A stretch of DNA of 5,117 nucleotides from Actinomycetota bacterium (GTDB taxonomy: Bacteria > Actinomycetota > Actinomycetes > Nanopelagicales > Nanopelagicaceae), in the NCBI GenBank assembly GCA_009701945.1, contig WLJF01000061.1, forward strand, positions 1 to 5,117. The letters are read 5' to 3'. The translations under genes were made by a program, and so were the position numbers. This document shows positions 1-4,823 of the stretch, piece by piece (positions within the stretch are counted from its first letter, which is position 1; each line of letters starts with the position of its first letter). A model generated the notes under the pieces. The model saw nothing but the letters and a program-made list of their open reading frames with translations, searched no databases and was not told the DNA's origin.

Positions 1-90
1 ATTCCAACGACGACGTGTCTTCACCTGTGAGTGTGAAACGTTATTGCCAAAGCTTGGGCCCTTGCCACAGATGTCGCATGAAGATGCCAT
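1..90 (-). CDS. rpmB: 50S ribosomal protein L28, N-terminal part (cut by left window edge)
   Basis: Structural protein of the large ribosomal subunit. Reading the minus strand from the ATG at 90-88 gives 30 residues beginning MASSCDICGKGPSFGNNVSH and continuing into TRRRWN. This is the characteristic L28 start: a CxxC pair (Cys5, Cys8), then the GKGPxFGNNVSHS block and the arginine-rich RRRW segment. The CxxC marks the zinc-binding (C+) form; the second cysteine pair of that form would lie beyond the window. The family is about 60-80 residues long, so roughly half is missing because of the edge, not because of a mutation. A strong ribosome binding site (AGAAGGAG) lies 7 nt before the start codon. 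The gene diverges from recG across a 162-bp spacer that carries its leader. Identity is essentially certain; only the C-terminus is unseen. Confidence 0.95.
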   Translation of the reverse strand, partial: MASSCDICGKGPSFGNNVSHSQVKTRRRWN

Positions 91-97
91 GTTGGTA

Positions 98-105
98 CTC
101 CTTCT
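98..105 (-). promoter_or_regulatory. Ribosome binding site of rpmB
   Basis: On the minus strand the bases read AGAAGGAG, a near-perfect anti-16S match, with 7 nt between it and the rpmB ATG. It is the strongest ribosome binding site in the window, as expected for a ribosomal protein gene. An alternative RNA pairing (103-109 with 124-130) would reach into its 5' edge. Confidence 0.8.
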
Positions 106-113
106 AGATTACA

Positions 114-135
114 AATTCCTTAGATCTAAAGAATT
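114..135 (-). repeat. 22-bp inverted repeat in the rpmB leader (RNA hairpin or operator)
   Basis: The sequence is a 22-bp palindrome centred between 124 and 125, with a perfect core TTAGATCTAA (120-129) and flanking arms AATTC/GAATT. The only non-complementary pair is 119/130. In RNA made in the rpmB direction that pair becomes a U-G wobble, so the transcript could form a continuous 9-bp stem with a GAUC loop. In the opposite direction it would be a C-A mismatch. The element ends 23 bp before the rpmB start codon. It could equally be a DNA operator for a dimeric repressor; the sequence alone does not decide. Confidence 0.5.
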
Positions 136-138
136 CTC

Positions 139-153
139 GTTCCTGTGAGGAAC
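139..153 (-). repeat. Second perfect hairpin in the rpmB leader
   Basis: On the minus strand this reads GTTCCT-CAC-AGGAAC, a perfect 6-bp stem with a 3-nt loop. It lies three bases upstream, in the rpmB direction, of the 22-bp inverted repeat. The two together form a tandem stem-loop arrangement before the rpmB ribosome binding site. There is no U-run after either stem in the rpmB direction, so neither looks like a Rho-independent terminator. Confidence 0.45.
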
Positions 154-154
154 A

Positions 155-188
155 GGGCGTAAGGGTAGCAAGAGGGGGCGGGGTAGGG
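155..188 (+). other. G-rich tract with possible G-quadruplex potential
   Basis: Five runs of three or more G lie within 34 bases: 155-157, 163-165, 174-178, 180-183 and 186-188, with spacers of 5, 8, 1 and 2 bases. One spacer exceeds the strict 1-7 base rule for intramolecular quadruplexes, so this is only a relaxed match. It lies in the shared recG/rpmB upstream region, on the non-template strand for recG. The skew is striking against the balanced composition around it. Function is unknown. Confidence 0.35.
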
Positions 189-252
189 CGAATCCGCCAA
201 AATCCGTGCATAAAGAAGGGCGAGTAGGCGCTAGTGACGAGAGAATAACGCC

Positions 253-2418
253 ATGGCCACCCTCGACTCCAAACTTGTCAGTGTCGTGGGCGATCGCACT
301 ACTAAAGTCCTTCGCGACTTATTTGGATATGTGACCGTAGGGGATTTACTTCATCACTACCCCCGCCGCTATCTCGTGCGCGGTGAGCTCTCTGATATTG
401 CAGAACTCAATGAGGGCGATGAAGTCACCATTCTCGCTGAAGTCTTTAGTGCAACAAGCAGACGCTTGCATGCGCGTAAAGGAAACATTCTTGAAGTCAT
501 TGTGACCGATGGCTCTGCAAAACTTTCACTCACCTTCTTTAATCAGGCTTGGCGGGAGAAAGATCTAAAGGTGGGAAAGCAAGCCCTCTTTGCAGGAAAA
601 GTGGGAGTCTTTAACGGCAAACGGCAATTGGCACATCCTGATTACGAACTCATTCCCGATGGCAATGATGTTGATGCTGCGGTGGAGGGCTTTGCTGGCA
701 AGTACTTACCGATGTATCCAGCTAGCGCCAAGTTACCTTCGTGGAAGATTGCTCAATGCATTGAACTTGCAATCGGTGCACTCGATGAAGTTCCTGACTA
801 TCTTCCTGAATCTGTGCGAGAGAAGTATGGCTATCCCACTCTGCACCAAGCTCTCGTGCAGCTGCATAATCCTGCTGATCTCGATAGCGCCGAGAAAGCG
901 CGTCAACGCCTGACCTTTGATGAAGCATTTATGCTCCAATTGCTTCTACTCTCTCGCAGAAAAGAGTTGAAGAATCTCGAAGCAGTTGCGCGGCCTGCGA
1001 AATCAGGTGGATTACTTGACGCCTTTGATTCACAACTTCCTTTCCAGCTCACGGCAGGTCAGAACACTGTGGCGCAAGAGATCGCACATGATCTAGCCCA
1101 ACCTCATCCGATGCATCGTTTGCTGCAAGGTGAAGTTGGCTCTGGAAAGACAGTGGTTGCATTGCGTGCGATGTTAAATGTCATTGATAACGGAGGACAG
1201 GCAGCTCTTCTTGCACCAACTGAAGTTCTTGCAGCGCAGCATCTGCGCACTATGCAGAAGTTACTTGGTCCACTTGCTCAAGGTGGAATGCTCGGTGGAT
1301 CTGACTTAGCAACGCAGGTAACTCTCATTACAGGATCGCAGAACGCTGCTTCGCGCAAAGATGCCCTAGCACTTGCTGCATCGGGGGCTGCAGGTATTGT
1401 GATTGGAACGCATGCACTTCTTGGCGAGAGTGTGGCCTTTAAGGATTTAGGTTTGATTGTTGTCGATGAGCAACATCGCTTCGGTGTTGAACAACGTGAT
1501 GCACTCAAGAGTAAAGCGACAAACCCGCCACATCTTCTCGTGATGACTGCAACACCTATTCCACGAACAGTTGCGATGACAGTCTTTGGTGATCTTGATG
1601 TCTCAACGTTGCGCGAACTGCCTTTGGGTCGCCAACCCATCACAACTCATGTCATTCCTGTCTTAGAAAAACCGGGATTTCTTGAACGTGCATGGGAGCG
1701 GATTACCGAAGAAGTTTCGCAAGGGCACCAGGCATATATCGTCGCTCCTCGAATTGCTGCAGGAACTTCAGAAGATAGCGATATGGATTTTCTGATGGGC
1801 GAGAGTTCAGCCGAGATTGCATCGGTAGAAGAGCTCGGGCCTCTGCTATCTGGGGGAGCCCTGAAGGCAGTGAAAGTGGCGCCACTGCATGGACGCCAGA
1901 GTGCAGAGCTGAAAGATTCAACAATGCAGGCCTTTACCAATAAAGAAATTGATGTCTTGGTATCAACCACTGTCATTGAAGTAGGTGTGGACGTTCCTAA
2001 TGCCACAGTGATGGTGATTATGGATGCTGATCGATTCGGTGTTTCTCAGCTTCATCAGTTGCGCGGACGTGTGGGTCGAGGAACTTCACCTGGATTGTGT
2101 CTGCTTGCGACTAATGCAGAGCCAGAAAGTCCTGCACGGATGCGACTAGATGCAGTTGCTGGAACTGTTGATGGTTTTGAACTTTCTCGTATTGATCTTG
2201 AACAACGTCGAGAAGGCGATGTTTTGGGAGCGAGCCAATCAGGATCTCGTTCTCATCTACGTCTTCTTCGAGTATTGAGAGATGAATCGATGATTGAGCA
2301 AGCACGTGAAGATGCATCTACAATTATCGAATCTGGAATCTCCCAGTATCCACTTCTTGCTGCAGAGCTTGCTCAGATTCAAGCCGACGCTGCAGCTGAA
2401 TATATAGATAAGGCATAA
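253..2418 (+). CDS. recG: ATP-dependent DNA helicase RecG
   Basis: RecG is a superfamily 2 branched-DNA translocase that reverses stalled replication forks and processes Holliday junctions and R-loops in the cytoplasm. The 721-residue product has the normal length. Residues about 50-150 form the OB-fold wedge domain. The helicase core follows: a Q-motif-like FQLTAGQ (264-270), Walker A GEVGSGKT (293-300, Lys299), DEQH box (405-408), motif III TAT (432-434) and motif VI QLRGRVGRG (602-610). The C-terminal TRG element DLEQRREGDVLG begins at 648; its RREG form, as I recall it, is the usual actinobacterial variant of the RGPG seen in E. coli. No key residue is missing. The ATG at 253 has only a weak purine stretch (GAGAG, 239-243) before it. 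The start is chosen because the N-terminus is of ordinary RecG length. It leads the plus-strand gene run; rsmD follows after 2 bp. Confidence 0.97.
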   Translation: MATLDSKLVSVVGDRTTKVLRDLFGYVTVGDLLHHYPRRYLVRGELSDIAELNEGDEVTILAEVFSATSRRLHARKGNILEVIVTDGSAKLSLTFFNQAWREKDLKVGKQALFAGKVGVFNGKRQLAHPDYELIPDGNDVDAAVEGFAGKYLPMYPASAKLPSWKIAQCIELAIGALDEVPDYLPESVREKYGYPTLHQALVQLHNPADLDSAEKARQRLTFDEAFMLQLLLLSRRKELKNLEAVARPAKSGGLLDAFDSQLPFQLTAGQNTVAQEIAHDLAQPHPMHRLLQGEVGSGKTVVALRAMLNVIDNGGQAALLAPTEVLAAQHLRTMQKLLGPLAQGGMLGGSDLATQVTLITGSQNAASRKDALALAASGAAGIVIGTHALLGESVAFKDLGLIVVDEQHRFGVEQRDALKSKATNPPHLLVMTATPIPRTVAMTVFGDLDVSTLRELPLGRQPITTHVIPVLEKPGFLERAWERITEEVSQGHQAYIVAPRIAAGTSEDSDMDFLMGESSAEIASVEELGPLLSGGALKAVKVAPLHGRQSAELKDSTMQAFTNKEIDVLVSTTVIEVGVDVPNATVMVIMDADRFGVSQLHQLRGRVGRGTSPGLCLLATNAEPESPARMRLDAVAGTVDGFELSRIDLEQRREGDVLGASQSGSRSHLRLLRVLRDESMIEQAREDASTIIESGISQYPLLAAELAQIQADAAAEYIDKA

Positions 2419-2420
2419 GA

Positions 2421-3008
2421 ATGCGAATCATTGCAGGGCTTGCAAAAGGTCGCACTATTGATGCGGTTTCCTCTTCCACGAGGCCAACATCAGATCGCGC
2501 TCGAGAAGCGCTCTTCTCTACTCTTGCATCAGAATTTGGTGAATTCGATGGTCTTCACATTCTCGATCTCTATGCAGGAACGGGAGCCATCGCACTCGAA
2601 GCCCTCTCACGTGGTGCTGCGCTCGTGCATGCAGTGGAGAAAGATGATTCGGCTGCAAAGGCAATTACCAGTAATTACGAAAACTTAAAGAGTGCGCAAT
2701 GCCCCGGAACTTTTCACTTATATGCAATGAGCGTTCACCGTTTCTTGCAAGATAAGGCTGCGCAGCCTTACCACTTCATCTATATCGATCCTCCATATGA
2801 AGTCGATGACCTTGATGTGATTGAGACGCTTATTCAATTGCGAGATGGCAATTTCATCCACCCACAAGCACTCATTGCGGTCGAACGAAATTCGAGAGTG
2901 AAAGAGATTTCATGGCCTGATGGCCTTGAGCCATTGCGCGAAAAGAATTACGGTCAAGCGACAATCTTTTATGGTGTTCCACGCGCAATAGAGGGCGAGA
3001 ATGGATAA
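2421..3008 (+). CDS. rsmD: 16S rRNA (guanine(966)-N2)-methyltransferase RsmD
   Basis: RsmD transfers a methyl group from S-adenosylmethionine to N2 of guanine 966 (E. coli numbering) of 16S rRNA during 30S assembly. The 195-residue product is a complete family-length protein. It shows the N-terminal RIIAGLAKGR opening, the conserved RPTSDRARE (21-29), SAM-binding motif I DLYAGTG (49-55) with the acidic end of strand 2 at Glu73, and the catalytic motif IV DPPY (123-126) typical of N-methyltransferases. The ATG lies 2 bp after the recG stop with AAGG (2410-2413) 7 nt upstream, so the two genes are almost certainly co-transcribed. The pairing rsmD-coaD is widely conserved across bacteria and supports both calls. 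Nothing is truncated or altered. Confidence 0.96.
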   Translation: MRIIAGLAKGRTIDAVSSSTRPTSDRAREALFSTLASEFGEFDGLHILDLYAGTGAIALEALSRGAALVHAVEKDDSAAKAITSNYENLKSAQCPGTFHLYAMSVHRFLQDKAAQPYHFIYIDPPYEVDDLDVIETLIQLRDGNFIHPQALIAVERNSRVKEISWPDGLEPLREKNYGQATIFYGVPRAIEGENG

Positions 3009-3030
3009 CCGCTGGAATCATTGCTAGCGT
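3002..3030 (+). promoter_or_regulatory. Possible weak internal promoter giving a leaderless coaD transcript
   Basis: A -35-like TGGATA (3002-3007, 4 of 6 to TTGACA) overlaps the rsmD stop. It is followed, after exactly 17 bp, by TAGCGT (3025-3030), which fits the loose actinobacterial TAnnnT -10. Seven bases then lead to the coaD ATG, so transcription could begin at the start codon itself. The 29-bp gap has no purine-rich ribosome binding site near coaD, which leaderless translation would explain. The matches are weak and could be chance. Confidence 0.3.
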
Positions 3031-3037
3031 TTGCACC

Positions 3038-3520
3038 ATGAAACGCGCTGTGTGCCCAGGATCCTTTGATCCCATCACATTTGGCCACTTGGACATTATT
3101 GAGCGCGCCAGCAACCAATTTGATGAGGTAATCGTTGCAGTATTCGTCAATCGCAATAAGTCAGGGCTCTTCTCAGTAGAAGAGCGCATGGCTTTAATTG
3201 CTGAAAATGTGAAGAAGTTTCCTAATGTCTCAGTCGATACAGGAAGTGGACTTCTTGTTGAGTATTGCAAGAAGAACGGCGTGCAGGCAATTGTGAAGGG
3301 ACTTCGAGCAGTCACTGACTTTGATTACGAACTTCAGATGGCACAAGTACATATTCAAGCATCTGGTGTTGAGACCATGTTTATGGCTACATCACCTACA
3401 CATTCATTCTTATCTTCATCCATTGTGAAGGAACTCGCCCACTACGGTGGCGATGTCTCTTCGATGGTTCCAGCAAATGTCAATGCAGCACTGAAAGCAC
3501 GAGCAGGAGTAAAGAAATGA
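3038..3520 (+). CDS. coaD: Phosphopantetheine adenylyltransferase
   Basis: CoaD joins ATP and 4'-phosphopantetheine to give dephospho-coenzyme A and pyrophosphate, the penultimate step of coenzyme A synthesis in the cytoplasm. The family is a hexameric nucleotidyltransferase of about 160 residues, and this product has 160. It has the opening CPGSFDPIT (6-14), the TxGH nucleotide-binding motif (Thr14, Gly16, His17), KGLR (87-90) followed by the DFDYELQMA segment, and the C-terminal SFLSSSIVKELA (123-134), the ISSTxxR-like adenylyl-binding motif. The ATG at 3038 gives the usual family N-terminus. No ATG, GTG or TTG is in frame in the upstream gap, so this start is firm even though no ribosome binding site is visible. 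Its stop codon overlaps the next gene's start (ATGA). Confidence 0.97.
   Translation: MKRAVCPGSFDPITFGHLDIIERASNQFDEVIVAVFVNRNKSGLFSVEERMALIAENVKKFPNVSVDTGSGLLVEYCKKNGVQAIVKGLRAVTDFDYELQMAQVHIQASGVETMFMATSPTHSFLSSSIVKELAHYGGDVSSMVPANVNAALKARAGVKK
3505..3509 (+). promoter_or_regulatory. Ribosome binding site of the sepIVA-like gene
   Basis: AGGAG inside the last codons of coaD lies 7 nt before the ATG at 3517 and 13 nt before a second in-frame ATG at 3523. This spacing favours 3517 as the start and gives a 4-base ATGA overlap with coaD. Confidence 0.7.
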
Positions 3521-4005
3521 CAATGGATTCAATTGAGAAACTGAACACAGCAATCGCCATCGTTGAAGAAGCTCGCGGTGTTCCATTATCTGCATCCTGC
3601 GTTGTGCACCGCGGTGAGATGCTTGAAATTCTTGAAGGTGCTCGCGATTTCCTTCCGGCAGATTTATCTGGCGCAGAGGACATCATTGCTAAGCGTGATC
3701 AAATTATTGAAGAGGGGCGCACCAGCGCTGAGTCCATGATTGCCACAGCCCGTGAAGATGTTGCTCGCATGGTGGAGCAGACATCAATCGTTCAGGCCGC
3801 TCGTGATGAAGCCCAGCGCATCTTGGATGAAGCTCGCGATGTTGCCGAAGATGAGCGCCGCGAGGTTGAGGCCTATATCGATGGTCGCCTTGCCACACTA
3901 GAAGTAATTCTTAATAAGACGATGGAAGCTGTGGCACGTGGCCGCGAACGACTTGAAGGCGCTGACGATAAAGATGTACTTTCGCAGCTCAATGCTGATG
4001 ACTAA
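3517..4005 (+). CDS. sepIVA: SepIVA-like (DivIVA-related) septal coiled-coil protein, short form
   Basis: From memory, this resembles mycobacterial SepIVA (Rv2927c), a DivIVA-related protein of the septum and cell envelope growth zone. Two blocks carry the resemblance: residues about 15-62 (IVEEARGVPLSASCVVHRGE onward through LPADLSGAEDIIAKRD) and about 86-147 (the TSIVQAARDEAQRI segment, YIDGRLATLE at 120-129, then LNKTMEAVARGRERL). Residues about 55-130 are rich in Ala, Glu, Arg and Asp in a heptad-like pattern, consistent with a long coiled coil; no signal peptide or membrane segment is seen. The product has 162 residues against about 245 in mycobacteria, and the loss falls in the central coiled coil, leaving about 23 residues between the blocks. 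The reading frame is clean, so it looks like a natural short form. Position next to coaD and DUF177 agrees with the family. The cellular role is inferred. Confidence 0.8.
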   Translation: MTMDSIEKLNTAIAIVEEARGVPLSASCVVHRGEMLEILEGARDFLPADLSGAEDIIAKRDQIIEEGRTSAESMIATAREDVARMVEQTSIVQAARDEAQRILDEARDVAEDERREVEAYIDGRLATLEVILNKTMEAVARGRERLEGADDKDVLSQLNADD

Positions 4006-4567
4006 ATCTGCCAACCCATTCCTTCTCAATACTCACGAACTCCCGCGCCGCACGGGGGAGATGAAGGAGTATCAGCTCGATATTGAATCCAACGCCCGTA
4101 TTGGCGTTCCGCTGATTGCTGTTCCCGAAGGCGATGTGATTGAAGTAGATGTGCGCCTTGAATCTGTCACTGAAGGCGTCTTATTGAGCGCAGATATCTA
4201 TGCTGTTGCTATCGGTGAATGCATCCGTTGTTTAGATCCAGTTGAGCAGGTAGTAGAACGTAAGATTCAAGAGCTCTATCGCTATGAACCGACCAATGAA
4301 AAGGGACGTAAGAAGCGACGTGAAGAAGATGATGTTGATCTCGATATCGAGGATGAACTTCAGATGGAGGGCGATGTGATGAACCTTGAGATTCCGATTA
4401 TCGATGCCATCATCTTGGCCTTGCCGGTCAATCCGCTCTGCTCCGAGGAGTGCCTTGGACTATGCCCTGACTGCGGGGAGAAGTGGGAGAAGCTGCCTGA
4501 GGGCCATGCCCATGAGGTCATCGATGCCCGTTGGTCTGGCCTTGAAAAGCTCGATTTTGGCAATTAA
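3998..4567 (+). CDS. yceD: YceD / DUF177 family zinc-ribbon protein
   Basis: DUF177 proteins are encoded beside rpmF in most bacteria and are linked in the literature to 23S rRNA accumulation and 50S assembly; the biochemical activity is not settled. The 189-residue product begins MTKSANPFLLNTHEL, followed by PRRTG, as in actinobacterial members. It has a CxxC pair (Cys75, Cys78) in GECIRCLDP, a charged stretch rich in Lys/Arg then Asp/Glu (about 102-121), and the family's C-terminal CxxxCxxxCxxC (Cys148, 152, 156, 159), likely a metal site. The ATG at 3998 overlaps the sepIVA stop by 8 bases (ATGACTAA). Another in-frame ATG at 3992 would add two residues. Starts further upstream would sit deep inside sepIVA and lack family similarity. 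No ribosome binding site is visible, so translation probably depends on re-initiation after sepIVA. Confidence 0.92.
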   Translation: MTKSANPFLLNTHELPRRTGEMKEYQLDIESNARIGVPLIAVPEGDVIEVDVRLESVTEGVLLSADIYAVAIGECIRCLDPVEQVVERKIQELYRYEPTNEKGRKKRREEDDVDLDIEDELQMEGDVMNLEIPIIDAIILALPVNPLCSEECLGLCPDCGEKWEKLPEGHAHEVIDARWSGLEKLDFGN

Positions 4568-4585
4568 CCAGAAATAAGCGATACT
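4557..4585 (+). promoter_or_regulatory. Sigma-A-type promoter for rpmF-rnc
   Basis: TTGGCA (4557-4562, 5 of 6 to TTGACA) is followed by a 17-bp spacer and GATACT (4580-4585, 4 of 6 to TATAAT). The -35 overlaps the last codons of yceD and the -10 lies just after its stop. Transcription would begin near 4592, leaving a leader of about 57 nt before rpmF. This is the best promoter match I find in the window and it sits in the only sizeable gap of the plus-strand run, where a highly expressed ribosomal gene would need extra transcription. Confidence 0.55.
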
Positions 4586-4608
4586 TACCCCCATCGCAAC
4601 ACCAGCAG

Positions 4609-4622
4609 CAAATTTAGATTTG
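4609..4622 (+). repeat. Small hairpin in the rpmF leader
   Basis: CAAAT-TTAG-ATTTG forms a 5-bp stem with a 4-nt loop, extendable by one G-U pair, 13 bases before the rpmF ribosome binding site. It is AT-rich, weak and not followed by a T-run, so it is not a terminator. It may be chance. Confidence 0.25.
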
Positions 4623-4635
4623 TAGCTCCAAGATT

Positions 4636-4640
4636 AAGGA
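4636..4640 (+). promoter_or_regulatory. Ribosome binding site of rpmF
   Basis: AAGGA lies 8 nt before the GTG at 4649 and supports that GTG as the start codon, rather than the internal ATG at codon 8, which would remove the conserved N-terminal PVPKRK. Confidence 0.7.
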
Positions 4641-4648
4641 CGATTACC

Positions 4649-4822
4649 GTGCCAGTACCAAAGCGAAAGATGTCTCGTTCGAAGACACGTTCACGTCGAA
4701 GCATGTGGAAGACAACTGCAGCGGCGATCTCAACCTGCCAGCAGTGCCAGCAGCCAAAGCTCAACCACGTTGCATGCCCTACATGCGGAACATATAACCG
4801 CCGTCAGGTTCTCGAGGTCTGA
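4649..4822 (+). CDS. rpmF: 50S ribosomal protein L32
   Basis: Small structural protein of the large ribosomal subunit. The GTG start gives 57 residues: the family opening [20 protein letters not shown], then a zinc-ribbon with CxxC pairs Cys30/Cys33 and Cys43/Cys46 (ACPTCGTYN), ending in RRQVLEV. Length and cysteine spacing are those of zinc-binding (C+) L32. The start is set by AAGGA 8 nt upstream and by the PVPKRK opening immediately after the initiator, which is the normal mature N-terminus. It follows yceD after 81 bp, the conserved DUF177-rpmF pairing, but has its own candidate promoter. rnc begins one base after its stop codon. The highly basic N-terminal half is typical of the rRNA-binding extension. 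Confidence 0.96.
   Translation: MPVPKRKMSRSKTRSRRSMWKTTAAAISTCQQCQQPKLNHVACPTCGTYNRRQVLEV
4814..4818 (+). promoter_or_regulatory. Ribosome binding site that points to a CTG start for rnc
   Basis: GAGGT near the end of rpmF lies 5 nt before CTG at 4824 in the rnc frame, ordinary initiation spacing. No ATG, GTG or TTG occurs in frame between 4773 and the conserved catalytic region, so this site is the main argument for the start. Confidence 0.5.
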
Positions 4823-4823
4823 T

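Noticed and set aside
103..136. Cluster of common restriction sites (TCTAGA, AGATCT, GAATTC) in 34 bp, resembling a cloning polylinker.
   Set aside because: No vector sequence surrounds it, the flanking genes are in normal syntenic order, and the sites follow from the natural palindromes of the rpmB leader.
187..198. GGCG-AATC-CGCC mini-hairpin upstream of recG.
   Set aside because: A 4-bp stem is too short to support, with no T-run or nearby regulatory context.
241..252. GAGAAT six bases before the recG ATG as a leaderless -10.
   Set aside because: The spacing fits but no -35-like sequence lies 16-18 bp upstream, and weak AT-rich hexamers are common here.
1278..1643. Minus-strand open frame of 121 codons inside recG.
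   Set aside because: It lies wholly opposite the conserved helicase motifs of recG, has no family character or ribosome binding site, and is a shadow frame.
2872..3315. Minus-strand open frame of 147 codons across the rsmD end and coaD.
   Set aside because: It overlaps two well-supported genes on the other strand and shows no recognisable domain; its span reflects codon bias of rsmD and coaD.
3640..3845. Recurring GCTCGCG-type words in the sepIVA-like gene, suggesting a DNA repeat.
   Set aside because: They encode Ala-Arg-Asp/Glu steps of the coiled coil at irregular spacing; the repetition is at protein level.
3938..3997. Longer start for yceD at the ATG at 3938.
   Set aside because: The extra 20 residues overlap sepIVA by 68 bp, lack family similarity and have no ribosome binding site; the conserved N-terminus begins after 3998.
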